Shown here: positions 7,404 through 17,400 of the stretch, piece by piece | Layout of the letters: each line of letters begins with the position of its first letter | How positions within the stretch are numbered: the first letter of the stretch is position 1 | Assembly (NCBI RefSeq): GCF_016907715.1 | Contig: NZ_JAFBCM010000001.1 | Location: forward strand, 6,634,001 to 6,698,000 | Source: Tenggerimyces flavus | Lineage (GTDB): Bacteria > Actinomycetota > Actinomycetes > Propionibacteriales > Actinopolymorphaceae | Length of the DNA stretch: 64,000 nucleotides | Direction of reading: 5' to 3' | Made by a program: the position numbers and the translations under genes | Notes under the pieces: generated by a model | What the model saw: only the letters and a program-made list of their open reading frames with translations | What the model was told of the DNA's origin: nothing | Database searches by the model: none

Positions 7404-8423
7404 CTACCGCTCCCACGCCATCAGGCCGTTGACAGCGGTCACGACCTGGTCGGCTCGCGGGATCGTCAGGTCCTCCAGCACAGGGCTGAACGGAACAGGG
7501 ACGTCCATCGCCGCGAGCCTCCGGACCGGGGCGACGAGCTCGCGGTACGCGTTCTCGGCAACGGAAGCGGCGAGCTCGGCAGTCGCGCCGAAGCGCCGGT
7601 GCCCTTCGTCCACGACGACGCAGCGGCCGGTCCGTCGTACCGAGTCGAGAACTGTGTCCAGGTCGAGCGGGCTGAGGCAGCGTACGTCGACGACCTCCGC
7701 CTCGACCGAAGCGCCAGCGAGCGTCTCGGCCGCCGACATCGCTACGCCCACCATGCTCGAGGTGGCGACGAGCGTGACGTCGCGACCATGCCTGCGTACC
7801 AACGCCTGGCCGAGCGGCACCAGATACTCGCCTCTGGGAACCGGCCCGATCTCGCGGTAGCTCAGCTTGTCCTCGAAGAACACCACGGGATCGTCGTCGC
7901 GGATCGCCGCTTTCAACATCCCCTTCGCGTCAGCGGCGTCGGAAGGCAGGACGACCTTCAGTCCAGGGATGTGCGCGACCATCGCGTGCACGCTCTGCGA
8001 GTGCTGAGCGGCTGCCCGCCGACCGGCACCGAGCGTCGTGCGGATGACCATCGGCGCATGCCAGGCGCCGCCGGACATGTACCTGATCTTCGCTGCCTGG
8101 TTGACGATCTGGTCCATCGCGAGGAACAGGAAGTCCCCGAACATGACCTCGACGACCGGGCGCCGACCTGTCATGGCGGCACCGACCGCGAGGCCGACGA
8201 TCCCAGCCTCCGAGATCGGGCTGTCGATGACGCGGCCGGCGCCGAACTCTTCGTACAACCCATCGGTGACCTTGTAGACGCCGCCGGCCGCGCCGACGTC
8301 CTCCCCGAGCAGGAACACCCGATCGTCGCGGGACATCTCCTCACGCAGGGCTTCGTTCAGCGCCGCCGCGACCGTGAGCTCGCGAGTCTCGACCTGCGTG
8401 GAACTCTCAATCAGCGTAGACAT
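7404..8423 (-). CDS. 2-oxo-acid dehydrogenase E1 beta subunit
   Basis: 339-residue transketolase-like E1-beta. ATG 8423 is chosen; it overlaps the E1-alpha end by 17 nt, and the longer frame is shadow. Visible family parts are LLGEDVGAAGGVYKVTDGL (TPP-contacting Glu near 41), DSPISEAG (67-74), the QHSQS segment and the C-terminal ferredoxin-like domain from about 210 (ECAT-like VEAEVVDVRCLSPLD). It pairs with E1-alpha in thiamine-diphosphate-dependent decarboxylation of a 2-oxo acid and reductive acylation of the E2 lipoyl group. Confidence 0.9.
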   Translation of the reverse strand: MSTLIESSTQVETRELTVAAALNEALREEMSRDDRVFLLGEDVGAAGGVYKVTDGLYEEFGAGRVIDSPISEAGIVGLAVGAAMTGRRPVVEVMFGDFLFLAMDQIVNQAAKIRYMSGGAWHAPMVIRTTLGAGRRAAAQHSQSVHAMVAHIPGLKVVLPSDAADAKGMLKAAIRDDDPVVFFEDKLSYREIGPVPRGEYLVPLGQALVRRHGRDVTLVATSSMVGVAMSAAETLAGASVEAEVVDVRCLSPLDLDTVLDSVRRTGRCVVVDEGHRRFGATAELAASVAENAYRELVAPVRRLAAMDVPVPFSPVLEDLTIPRADQVVTAVNGLMAWER

Positions 8424-9402
8424 TGCGCGACACCGCCTCGGGATCGGGAAAGGCCTCGGCGCGAGCGCTTTCGATGGCCTGTCGTATCTCGTCGGCGACC
8501 TCGGCCCGGATCGCGGCCTCATCGACGGCCATGGCGTGGCGACTGCGCAGGACCTCCGCCGCGCCGGCTATCGGATCTCGAGCACGCCACTCCGCTTCCT
8601 CCTGACGGGTGCGATAGCGCCGGTCACGGTCGCTCATGCCGTGACCGAGGAAGCGGTACGTCTCGCAAAGCAGGAACTGCGGACCTTCGCCCGCGCGAGC
8701 CTTGGCCACCGCTCCACGCGCGGCGGCACGTACGGCAAGGACGTCCATCCCGTCGACACGGCGCACTTCGACACCCAAGGCCTCCGCGCGATCGCCGAGG
8801 TCGCCGGCGGTGACCGCCTGCTTGGGCGTGTACTCACCGTATTGGTTGTCTTCGCAAACATAGACACACGGCAGCGACCAGATCGCGGCCATGTTCATCA
8901 CCTCGAGCAGGATGCCTTGGTTGGCCGCGCCGTCGCCGAAGAAGCACACAGCCACGAGCCCCGACCCGCTCAGCTTCGCGCCGAGCGCCGCGCCGGTCGC
9001 GATGCCGAGACTTCCACCGACGATCGCGTTCGCGCCGAGGTTGCCCGTGGAGGGATCGGCGATGTGCATCGAGCCGCCCTTGCCCCCGCAGTAGCCCGCC
9101 GCGCGCCCGAACAACTCGGCGAACATCCGTCCGGGGTCGGCACCCTTGGCAAGACAATGACCGTGCCCGCGGTGCGTGCTGGTGATGTAGTCATCGGCGC
9201 CGAGCGCCGAGCACACCCCGACAGGAACGGCTTCCTGCCCGATCGACACATGGGCTATGCCGAAAATCTGCGCGCGAGCGTACAGGTCCAGCGCGGCTTG
9301 TTCGAACTCCCGGATCAGCACCAGCTGGCGGTAAAGAGATCGCAACTCGTCGACCGACGGGTCGAGGTCCTCAGTTACCGCCGTGACATTCGTCGTCGCC
9401 AC
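8407..9402 (-). CDS. 2-oxo-acid dehydrogenase E1 alpha subunit
   Basis: 331 residues, GTG start 9402 preceded by a GGTGGGG site. It has the AcoA/PdhA-type arrangement: THRGHGH at 76-82, GKGGSMH at 107-113, and the TPP motif GDGAANQG at 156-163 ending in EDNQYGE. Length and motif order resemble acetoin-dehydrogenase and small PDH E1-alpha subunits. It is the first gene of the leftward operon E1-alpha, E1-beta, E2, SDR, VOC, RraA, with a TGTATACA palindrome about 22 nt upstream of its start. Confidence 0.9.
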   Translation of the reverse strand: MATTNVTAVTEDLDPSVDELRSLYRQLVLIREFEQAALDLYARAQIFGIAHVSIGQEAVPVGVCSALGADDYITSTHRGHGHCLAKGADPGRMFAELFGRAAGYCGGKGGSMHIADPSTGNLGANAIVGGSLGIATGAALGAKLSGSGLVAVCFFGDGAANQGILLEVMNMAAIWSLPCVYVCEDNQYGEYTPKQAVTAGDLGDRAEALGVEVRRVDGMDVLAVRAAARGAVAKARAGEGPQFLLCETYRFLGHGMSDRDRRYRTRQEEAEWRARDPIAGAAEVLRSRHAMAVDEAAIRAEVADEIRQAIESARAEAFPDPEAVSRNVYAD

Positions 9403-9423
9403 GGTTCCCCACCTTCGAATTCT

Positions 9424-9431
9424 TGTATACA
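9424..9431. promoter_or_regulatory. Putative GntR operator (TGTATACA), site 2
   Basis: Perfect 8-bp palindrome between the end of the uronate-dehydrogenase-like gene (9434) and the E1-alpha start (9402). It is identical to site 1 at 2396-2403 and so well placed to control the 2-oxo-acid dehydrogenase operon. Confidence 0.5.
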
Positions 9432-9433
9432 GA

Positions 9434-10264
9434 CTACTGTTGGCGATGTGCGTTGTCGATCCCTCTCACAGGAGAAGGGAGTCGGGGCGATGCGCGGTCG
9501 GCAGGTACGAAGTGGAGCTCGTCGCGCGCCCGGTCGAGACTCCACAGCAGACGGGGGTTCGCTGACGTTCCGAAGCACACAACCCAGCCGACGTCGCTGA
9601 CCAACGCGCAGCGGAACAGCTCGACGCAGTCGCGATGGCTGAGCCAGGTAGCCCGCGACCTGGCGAGTCGTTGCCGATCGTCGAGCGGAAGCCAACCCGC
9701 GCTCTGTCGGACCGTCTCGCCGTACGGGTCGTCGTCCGAGCGGACCGAGCCGATCCGCAGGCACACGACCGACAGACCGAACGCGTCATGGTAGTAGCGA
9801 CCCAGCGCCTCGCCGAAGACCTTCGAGGCGCCGTACAGCGAGTCGGGCCGGACGTCGTCCTGCTCTCGGATCACGGCCGTCGCGTCGAGCTCGTAGATGC
9901 CGGGCGCATGCGCGATCTCGTAGCCGCCGACGGTGTGATTGCTCGAGGCGAAGACCACGCGGTTGACGCCGGCGTCGAGGGCCGCCTCGTACACGTTGCG
10001 CGTTCCGACGATGTTGGCCGTGAGAACCTCCGGCCACTCGGCTTCGGTGGACGCGGCCGCGGCCAGGTGGACGACCGAGCGGCATCCCTGGAACGCCGCG
10101 CGAAGACCTGGGAGGTCGTCGAGCGCGGCGACCTCCCCGCCGGGAACCCGTTCGCGTCTGGTCACCGGACGGAGGTCGAACGAGCCCGCCAGGCCGGCAC
10201 ACAGGATCTGCCCGATCAGGCCGTTGGCGCCGGTGATGGCGACGAGCTCGCGGGGCTCAGGCAT
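9434..10264 (-). CDS. Uronate dehydrogenase-like NAD-dependent epimerase/dehydratase
   Basis: 276-residue extended-SDR protein starting at ATG 10264 (8-nt overlap with the lactonase). NAD motif TGANGLIG at 11-18, active-site Tyr144 and Lys148 (YGASK). Segments VVFASSNHTVGGY (104-115) and ATWLSHRDCVELF near the C-terminus resemble bacterial uronate dehydrogenases (Udh), which oxidise galacturonate or glucuronate to the aldaro-lactone. The lactonase directly upstream in the same operon supports this. Other sugar dehydrogenases of the family cannot be excluded. Confidence 0.78.
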   Translation of the reverse strand: MPEPRELVAITGANGLIGQILCAGLAGSFDLRPVTRRERVPGGEVAALDDLPGLRAAFQGCRSVVHLAAAASTEAEWPEVLTANIVGTRNVYEAALDAGVNRVVFASSNHTVGGYEIAHAPGIYELDATAVIREQDDVRPDSLYGASKVFGEALGRYYHDAFGLSVVCLRIGSVRSDDDPYGETVRQSAGWLPLDDRQRLARSRATWLSHRDCVELFRCALVSDVGWVVCFGTSANPRLLWSLDRARDELHFVPADRASPRLPSPVRGIDNAHRQQ

Positions 10265-11174
10265 CGATCGGCCGTGGGCGCATACCGGCGTGATAGCCGG
10301 GTTCGTCGACCCGGCACCGAAAGACCAGATGGCCGGCAGTGACGAAGAGCGTTCGCAGATCGGCATCGCCGAAGCAGCAGTTGGTGATCACGTCTTGAGG
10401 GATGTCGATGACGTCGAGCAAGCTGCCGGATGAGCTGATCACGTACACACCGGGCGGGTTGTGCCGCGTCTCTCCGCTGCTCCGTGGCGTGGCGATTCCC
10501 GCGCAAACGTAGAGGTCCCCTTTCGCGTCGAGCGCGATACCGTCCCCGCCGCGGCCGGGAGCGAAGTCGAACACCTGCCGCTGGCGAACGATCTCGCCGG
10601 CGCGATCGAGGGCGAACTCCCAGATCGTGCGGCTACCACCGGGCGCGTGGTTGGAGTCGACAACGTACAAGTGCGCGCAGTCGGGAGTGACCGTGACGCC
10701 GTTGGGTCGCTGGACGGCTGGCTGCGTGACCAGGCGGCGCAAGGTGCCGTCGGGGTCGAGCCGGTAGACCGACTCGTGCGTGAGCTCGAGGTCGTCTCGC
10801 GCACCGTACCTTGGGTCGGTGAAGAAGAGCCGTCCCAGCTCGTCGCACACGACGTCGTTGGGGCTGTTGAGCCGACGGCCTTCGTAGCGGTCGACCAGCG
10901 TCTCGACCGCACCGGTCGCGAGCGTCGTTCGCGTCAGGCGCCGCCTGCCACCTGGTCCATGCTCGGCGCCTTCGCAGGTGACCAAGCGCCCCTCGAGGTC
11001 CCACGTGTTACCTATCGCGCGGCCACTGTCCTCCCGGTACACCTCCATGCTGCCGTCCGGGCCGAACCGCAGCAGCCGGTTGGCACGGACGTCGCAGACG
11101 TACACCTCGCCGTCGAGAGTCGCGACCGGACCTTCGAGGAACGAGGCATACGAGTGAGGTCTCGCCATCAGCAC
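10257..11174 (-). CDS. SMP-30/gluconolactonase-family lactonase
   Basis: 305-residue six-bladed beta-propeller lactonase. The metal ligands expected for the family are in place: Glu14 (FLEGPVA), Asn106 in NSPNDVV, Asn158 in RPNGV and Asp211 in GGDGIALD. It would hydrolyse a sugar-acid lactone, most simply the aldarolactone made by the Udh-like enzyme encoded by the next gene, whose start it overlaps. ATG 11174 is used; ATG 11168 is an alternative. Divergent from the Ldh-family gene at 11219. Confidence 0.87.
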   Translation of the reverse strand: MLMARPHSYASFLEGPVATLDGEVYVCDVRANRLLRFGPDGSMEVYREDSGRAIGNTWDLEGRLVTCEGAEHGPGGRRRLTRTTLATGAVETLVDRYEGRRLNSPNDVVCDELGRLFFTDPRYGARDDLELTHESVYRLDPDGTLRRLVTQPAVQRPNGVTVTPDCAHLYVVDSNHAPGGSRTIWEFALDRAGEIVRQRQVFDFAPGRGGDGIALDAKGDLYVCAGIATPRSSGETRHNPPGVYVISSSGSLLDVIDIPQDVITNCCFGDADLRTLFVTAGHLVFRCRVDEPGYHAGMRPRPIDA

Positions 11175-11189
11175 CTCGATGACAGTACG

Positions 11190-11195
11190 GTATAC
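11190..11195. promoter_or_regulatory. Putative GntR operator (GTATAC), site 3
   Basis: GTATAC core within ACGGTATACGAT, in the 44-bp divergent gap between the lactonase (11174) and the Ldh-family gene (11219). It is weaker than the other three copies, with only the 6-bp core symmetric, but sits at the same kind of position. Confidence 0.4.
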
Positions 11196-11218
11196 GATCT
11201 ACAGTCGACAAGGATCTG

Positions 11219-12298
11219 ATGCCCATGTCACCCACTGCCGCGACTGTCACGGCCGACGATCTCGCCGCCTTCGTTCGAGCGATCTGCGCCGCTGCGGACG
11301 TACCGACTGACGACTCCTACCTCATCGCTGCGGCACTGGTCGAGGCCGACCTTCGCGGCGTGTCCTCGCACGGTTGCGCTCGCCTTCCAGCCTACGCGCG
11401 GGCCCTTGCCGCGCGCATCATCAATCCGAAGCCGGAGCTGAGCCGGGTGCGCGGGGGCACAGCGGTGGAGCTCCTCGACGGCGACAACGGCCTCGGGTTG
11501 GTCCTCGGCCAACGCTCCATGATGCGGGCTGTCGAGCTCGCCCAAGGAGCGGGCATCGGTGCGGTCTCCGTACGCAACAGCAACCACACCGGCATGTTGG
11601 CGATCCACCTGACCCCGGCGACGACGGCGCACATGATCGGCTTCTTCACCAGCAACGCGCCGGCCGTCATGACGCCGTACGGCGGCCGCGATCCGAAGCT
11701 CGGCAACGGGCCGTTCGCGTACGGGATCCCCACCCGCGGCGAACCGATCGTCGTGGACATGGCCTCGTCCGCGACGAATCGGGGCCGGATCCGGCTGTAC
11801 GCGAACACGGGCCGGCGGTTGCCTTCCGGCTGGGCGCTGGACGACGAGGGTGGTGCGACAATCGATCCGGCGGCTGCGCTGCGCGGACTCCTGCTGCCGA
11901 TGGCCGGCCACAAGGGCTACGGGCTCGCCGTGGTCAACGAGATCCTCGCTGGCGTGCTGGCCGGCGCGACTCTCGCGGCAGACATGCCCAGGGAGTTCCT
12001 CCGCGAGGGCTCGCGGGTGCTCGACTCGTGGCGCTCCGGGCATCTGGCGATCGCGATCGACCTCACCGCCTTCGCCGAACGGGAGACGTTCCTCGACCAG
12101 ATCGATACCTTCGCCGCGCAGCTGCGATCCGCCCGGCCGGCACTCGGGAACGACACCGTGCTTCTGCCGGGCGAGCCCGAGTCCGCCCGACGAGCGGCTC
12201 AGCTCGAGTCCGGCATCGAGCTTGGCGGAGCAGTGATCGAGGGTCTCGATGAGCTGGCCAGCGAGCTCGGTGTCGAACCACTCCCCCACCGACGTTGA
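11219..12298 (+). CDS. Ldh-family (malate/L-sulfolactate type) dehydrogenase
   Basis: 359-residue NAD(P)-dependent oxidoreductase of the LDH2/MDH2 fold, unrelated to classical LDH. Characteristic pieces are RGVSSHGCARLPAY with catalytic His51, VRNSNHTG (119-125) for cofactor binding, VVDMASSA (178-184) and GHKGYGLA (230-237). The family reduces or oxidises 2-oxo/2-hydroxy acids such as malate, sulfolactate, ureidoglycolate and 2,3-diketo-L-gulonate. ATG 11219 has AAGGA just upstream. It probably shares the sugar-acid pathway. Confidence 0.87.
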   Translation: MPMSPTAATVTADDLAAFVRAICAAADVPTDDSYLIAAALVEADLRGVSSHGCARLPAYARALAARIINPKPELSRVRGGTAVELLDGDNGLGLVLGQRSMMRAVELAQGAGIGAVSVRNSNHTGMLAIHLTPATTAHMIGFFTSNAPAVMTPYGGRDPKLGNGPFAYGIPTRGEPIVVDMASSATNRGRIRLYANTGRRLPSGWALDDEGGATIDPAAALRGLLLPMAGHKGYGLAVVNEILAGVLAGATLAADMPREFLREGSRVLDSWRSGHLAIAIDLTAFAERETFLDQIDTFAAQLRSARPALGNDTVLLPGEPESARRAAQLESGIELGGAVIEGLDELASELGVEPLPHRR

Positions 12299-12332
12299 CG
12301 ATCCACCTTCTTGACATCACCATCCAACAGAC

Positions 12333-12344
12333 ACAGTATACTGT
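12333..12344. promoter_or_regulatory. Putative GntR operator (ACAGTATACTGT), site 4
   Basis: A perfect 12-bp palindrome about 80 nt upstream of the PhyH gene, just after a TTGACA (12311-12316). It shares the GTATAC centre with sites 1-3 and would overlap the -10 region of a promoter reading into the dioxygenase and isomerase genes. Confidence 0.55.
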
Positions 12345-12423
12345 CGTCAGCCCAGGCAGCGCCCTGCCACCGTAGTCGGAGCGGTGCGGTCGAGACGTCG
12401 ACAGCGATCGAGAGGCAAGCGGG

Positions 12424-13218
12424 ATGCTTACGGACCAACAGAAGCTGCACTTCGAGACCTTTGGCTTCCTCGTACGGAAGCAGCTCTTCACACCGGAAGA
12501 GATGGCGGTTGTCAGCCAGCAGTTCGACGAGGTGCTCGAGCAGGACCGGCAGGGACGGGAGTTCCCTGGCGAGAAGCGACAGGGCGTGATGGGCTTCGTC
12601 GAGCAACGACCGGAACTCAGCAAGCTGGTCGAGGACGACCGCATCTTCGAAGCGCTCGAGGACCTGCTCGGCCGCGAGTTCGTGTGGATCGGGTCGGACG
12701 GCAACCTGTACGTGGGAGACACGCATTGGCACCCGGACGCGAGCAACTCCTACCCGCGCATCAAGGTCGCGTTCTACCTCGACCCGGTCGAGAAGGACTC
12801 GGGCTGCTTGCGGGTGATCCCGGGCTCGCACCGCGCGACGCTGCACGATCGGCTCAAGGAACAGCACCCCACCGACGAGGCGAACGAGTCCCCGTACGGC
12901 GTACCCGGCTCGGAGATCCCGGCCTTCCCGCTCGAGTCGAAGCCGGGCGATGTGGTGTTCTTCAACCAGAACCTGTGGCACTCGTCGTGGGGCGGCAGGA
13001 CCGGGCGCCGCATGTTCACGTTGAACGTCGGTGGAAAGCCCACGTCGGAAGAGCAGTACGAGTATCTGCGTCAGATGCACGAGACGAACCGGTCCAAGTT
13101 CATCAAGACCATGCAGTTCACCCAGACCGATCGGGTCTACACCGACTCGTTCCTCCAGAGCGAGTCTCCCCGGATCCGAGGCATGGTCGCCGAGCTGGTG
13201 AAGCTCGGTCTGAAGTAG
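12424..13218 (+). CDS. Phytanoyl-CoA dioxygenase (PhyH)-family protein
   Basis: 264-residue Fe(II)/2-oxoglutarate-dependent dioxygenase of the PhyH superfamily. The iron triad is readable: His103 and Asp105 in THWHPDAS, and His186 in NLWHSSWGGR, with Arg193 or 196 for 2-oxoglutarate. Bacterial PhyH proteins hydroxylate varied small molecules, so the substrate is open. It lies 16 nt before the isomerase at 13235, in one transcription unit starting after the palindrome at 12333. Confidence 0.85.
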   Translation: MLTDQQKLHFETFGFLVRKQLFTPEEMAVVSQQFDEVLEQDRQGREFPGEKRQGVMGFVEQRPELSKLVEDDRIFEALEDLLGREFVWIGSDGNLYVGDTHWHPDASNSYPRIKVAFYLDPVEKDSGCLRVIPGSHRATLHDRLKEQHPTDEANESPYGVPGSEIPAFPLESKPGDVVFFNQNLWHSSWGGRTGRRMFTLNVGGKPTSEEQYEYLRQMHETNRSKFIKTMQFTQTDRVYTDSFLQSESPRIRGMVAELVKLGLK

Positions 13219-13234
13219 CGGCAGGAGTCCTCCG

Positions 13235-14149
13235 ATGGCGACGGCGATCGCGCGAACGCGGGTGGGATCGGCACCGGACTCCTGGGGAGTCTGGTTCCCC
13301 GACGACCCCAAACAGGTGCCCTGGCAGCGGTTCCTGGACGAGCTCGCGGCGGCTGGCTACACCTGGCTCGAGCTCGGACCGTACGGCTATCTGCCGACCG
13401 ACCCCGCCCAGCTCCTCGACGAGCTCGCGCGCCGCGGCCTAAGGGTCTCCGGCGGCACGGTCGGCGGCGCCCTCCACCACCCCTCGGAATGGGACTCGGT
13501 GGTCAGCTCGGCGCGACAAGTCGCGGAGCTGACCGTCGCCGCCGGGGCCGAGTACCTCGTCTTCCTTCCCGGGGCGTACCGAGACGGGTCCACCGACGAC
13601 TACCTCGAACCGCGTCAGCTCGATGCCGAAACTTGGCGCGCTATGACGCGATCCGCCGACGCGCTCGGCAAACTCGTGCGGGAGGAGTACGGCCTGCGGC
13701 TCGTCTTCCATCCGCACGCTGACACCCATGTGCAGACCCAGGACGAGATCGAGCGTCTCCTCGACGACACCGATCCGGACCTGGTGTCACTCTGCCTGGA
13801 CACGGGACACGTTACGTACGGCGGCGGCGACAACGTCGCGTTGATACGCGCGTACGCCGACCGGATCGGCTACGTCCACATCAAGCAGATGGACCAGGCG
13901 ATCCTGGCCGACGTTCGCGCGAAGGACCTGTCCTTCGGCGAGGCAGTACGTCGCGGCGTCTCCGTCGAGCCACCCGGCGGCGACCCCGACATCGGCGCGA
14001 TCGTCGATGCCCTAGGCGAGTTGGACAACGAGTTGCTGTTCGTCATCGTCGAGCAGGACCTCTATCCCTGTGCGCCGGACGTCCCCCTGCCCATCGCGAC
14101 CAGAACCCTCAGCTACCTGCGCCGTTGCGGGCTCGGGTCCGAACTCTAG
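13235..14149 (+). CDS. IolE-like sugar-phosphate isomerase/epimerase (TIM barrel)
   Basis: 304-residue AP-endonuclease-2/xylose-isomerase-like TIM barrel. The N-terminus SAPDSWGVW and the ELGPYGYLP segment resemble inosose dehydratase (IolE). Metal ligands are suggested by LVFHPHADTHV (His pair), CLDTGHVTYGGGD and VIVEQDLY. Start ATG 13235 has AGGAG 7 nt upstream. It could act as an inosose dehydratase, or as an epimerase/isomerase on a keto-sugar acid in this cluster. No other inositol genes are nearby. Confidence 0.82.
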   Translation: MATAIARTRVGSAPDSWGVWFPDDPKQVPWQRFLDELAAAGYTWLELGPYGYLPTDPAQLLDELARRGLRVSGGTVGGALHHPSEWDSVVSSARQVAELTVAAGAEYLVFLPGAYRDGSTDDYLEPRQLDAETWRAMTRSADALGKLVREEYGLRLVFHPHADTHVQTQDEIERLLDDTDPDLVSLCLDTGHVTYGGGDNVALIRAYADRIGYVHIKQMDQAILADVRAKDLSFGEAVRRGVSVEPPGGDPDIGAIVDALGELDNELLFVIVEQDLYPCAPDVPLPIATRTLSYLRRCGLGSEL

Positions 14150-14313
14150 ACACGCGCGTTCCTGGACTGGAGGGCACAGCCCGGGTTCAGGAGCGAACGC
14201 GCACAGGAACGTGTGAGCGGCGGCGCATGCGAGGCTCCGCAGTTCGGTGGTCGGGAGCTGGCGTTTCCCGAGGCGGGCTCTTCTGTCGGAGGTGCTGGCG
14301 GATGGGCACCCGA

Positions 14314-14400
14314 TGCCGCTTTACCTGGCGAGTGGGTGCCTTACACGGGGTGTATCCCAGGTAGAGCGGCAAATGATCATGTGAACATGATCATTTGCCC
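14314..14400. repeat. Dispersed palindromic repeat, copy 2
   Basis: Hairpin at 14368-14399 with perfect 14-bp arms (GGCAAATGATCATG) and loop TGAA. Just left of it a second inverted repeat pairs GCCGCTTTACCTGG (14315-14328) with CCAGGTAGAGCGGC (14357-14370), one mismatch. It is a rearranged member of the family at 225, 52332 and 59675. The rest of the 293-bp gap 14150-14442 shows no gene. It separates converging genes ending at 14149 and 14443. Confidence 0.75.
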
Positions 14401-14442
14401 TGAACGACTGCGTACCCTGCCTCCAGGCGCGTGTCGACCTGA

Positions 14443-17400
14443 TCAGGTGAATGGCAAGGTGTCGGTGTAGACCACCCGCTCTCCGGTGGGGTGGATGCCG
14501 AGGAATGGTGCGTCGCCGGTTCGTAGCCGTTCGTACTCCTCGATGCGGAGCCGGAAGGTACCCGTGCCGGGTGCTGGCAGGATCAGTGACCATGTGAAGA
14601 GGTTTCCCGCGGGGTTGGCAGCGAACGACTGTGCGCTGCCGACCTGTGCCCAGCCGAGGTCGGGGTCGGCGATGTCGCTTCGCCGACGTTCGACGATGGC
14701 ACGCATCGAGGACTGATAGCCGGACCAGTTCTTGGTGAAGCCGCGGCCGTGGACGACGATCGTCCGACGCGAGCCGTTGGCGGTGATCGTTGCGCTGCGA
14801 CCGTTGGAGAGCTGGATGTACTCGGCGAGGAGTACCTTCGACAGATGGCAGTCGTCGAGTGAGTTCGGCTGGTAACGGGCCAGGGCGAGACGGACGTACG
14901 GGAAGTACGCCTCGAGTTCCGCGCCGTCCGATCGAGTGACGCGCAGGTCGCAGAACCACAGGTCGCGTTCGGCGTCGTAGCTCACCGGATGGCCGGCGAC
15001 CTGAACGTAGGTGCCCGGCAGTTCGGCCAGGGTGACGCCATGGTCGGTCGTCTCGGCGTCCCGCATCGGGAATGACGCGACCGATGGTCCGTCGGTGGGG
15101 AGCTGCGCCGAGAGAGTCACCGGATCCTGCCCCCAACCGGTGACGTACGGACGGACTGGTTCTGGTGCCTCGGCGACACTGCCCCACAGCACCACGCCCA
15201 GTCGTTCGCCGTCGCCGGAGGACCACCACGGCCGTTCCAGGTAGACGCGCAGTCCTCCGCCGAGCCGGCGAGAGCCGCCCGGGATGTTCTCCCACTTGAA
15301 GGTCGGCACGACGTACAGCACCTTGGGCGCAGCCGGCCTGGCCGAGTTGGGCACATCCCTGACGACCGCCACTCCCCGCCGGGTGATCGGCCCGCGGGCG
15401 AAGCTGAGCTCGACCTGCTCGTTCTCCTCGATCGCGCCGTTCGCGGTCCGCTTGATCAGCTTCGTCCCCGCGTCGACGAGGTAGTCTCCTGTCGCCGTGG
15501 CCGGGTCGGTCTGACCGCGCGGTGCCTGCTCGTAGTACCTGCCGTCGTCTTGCTGTCGTACCTTGATCGTCTCGACCGCTACGTCACCGTCGAACGGCAC
15601 GCCAGCTCCGGTCATCGCGATCGTCGTAGCTTCCCGGAAGTACTCGACGAACGGCGTCGTGGCGACGCCCTGATAGCTGACCCGCCTGTACTTGTGGTCG
15701 CCGAACTCGTGATAGCCCTGGACGTACTTCTCGACGACGTCGGCCGCCGGCCCTACGGGATGCTCAATGGCGACGGAGTATGCGGTCGCGTTGAAAGACT
15801 GCGGCTGGGTGGGGTCGGGCGCGGTCCCCGGCCCGTTGTCGACGTGCATCTGCCAGGAGCCCACGATGTCGAGGGTTCCGGTGCTCTTCTGGCTGAGGGT
15901 GAGCATACGGTCGAACACGTGTGCGTTCGTCGCTCCGACCAGACGCCCGACCGCGAGTTGCTTGAACTGCGGCGCGGACAGCGGCGTCCGAACGGCGTGA
16001 ACGAGTGCGGTCGGTCGCCATGGAGTGAACATCCAGTGGTGCCCACGCAGAGCCGCGCCTCGGACCGGAACGAGGTTCACCTGATCGGCAGGCGGCTGCG
16101 CGGCGTTCCACTCCTCGATCCACTTCCAGAGCGCCATCGCGTCGAGGTCGCCGGCGTCGAACTGGCAGGAGATGCGGAGCTCATAGATGTCGCCGGGCTC
16201 GAGCCGCACGTCGAGGACCCGGCCGCTGCGGGTCCAGGTCGCGCCACCGACCGGCGCGCGGCCGAGGACGACTCGGAACGATCGAGCGTCCGGCCAAGGC
16301 CCTTCGAGGAAGGGGACGACCTCTCGGGTTACCGGGGTGGGCGGCAGTCCGCGGATGACTGCCTTCTTGGCCACGACGTCTGGCAGGTACGGGACAGCGA
16401 GCTCATCGGTGTCGTAGTAGGCCGGGTTCTTGTGCGGATCCCACACCTGGCTCGGGTCGAGCAGATCCTCCAGTCGCTTCCCGTCGCGTTCGACGAGTGT
16501 CTGGTAGGCGCCGACGTCCATCGGCTTGCCGGACGTGGTGAGGTCGAAAGTGCCATGCCATTCGGCCATCAGCTGCGAGGTCCGCGGCGGCACGACGTGC
16601 CGTTCGGACTGCGCGTGGTCGGAACGCACTGCGATGTGCGCGGGCGACTCACCTGGCCATCGAGGCTTGCGCAACGCGACCGTCGGTGCTTCCACAGGCT
16701 CGAATCGGAGGAATGGATGGAAGGGAGTGAACGTGTCCGGTCCACCGATGGAGATGTCCTGCGTGGTGGGCGGCAGGCCGCTGTTGCCGAGATCGGCAGC
16801 ACGGGCGCGGAAGCTGTACGAGTGACCGAACCGTAGTCGTGGCAGGGTCCCGGCGGGCACGTCGAACTGGGTGGCGAACTGATAGTCCGGGTCGATGTCC
16901 TCCTCCGGCGCGCTGACCTGACCCTCGAGCCCGACGGTGTTGCCGACCCGAGGAACCGCGAGGCTCCACCCGGACCACGACGCGATCGACTCCTGCAGGT
17001 AGAGATCCTTGGCTTCGGTGTGGGCTGTCGTCGCGGCGAGGACTGTCGCGGCTTCCTCTCTTACGGGCACCTGCTGTTGTCCGGGTGGCAGTCGGAGCAG
17101 CTCGTACTGGCCCTCCCGCCGCATCAACGATCGCCACTGATCGTCGGCGGAGTCGCGAACGTCCCATCGGTACCCGCGGACGATGTCCTCCGCATACAGC
17201 CTGAGCTTCTCGGGCTCTTCGTCCGGCGGTGGTTCGTAGACGTCGTCGTTCGTGTCGAGGAGGCCCTTGAGCGCGATGAGGACCTGCGCCGCCTGCCCGA
17301 GCCGAGCGATCGACAGGCCGCCCGTCCGCAGGGCGGGGAGTGGATACTCCTCGGTGGTGCCGAGGCTTCGTCCCTTCCATTCCGTGCCAGACAGGATGTG

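Noticed and set aside
5674-7416. A 580-residue open frame covering the SDR and more
   Set aside because: Its N-terminal 320 residues are an Arg/Gly-rich out-of-frame reading of the E2 gene. The real SDR starts at ATG 6450, which overlaps the E2 stop.
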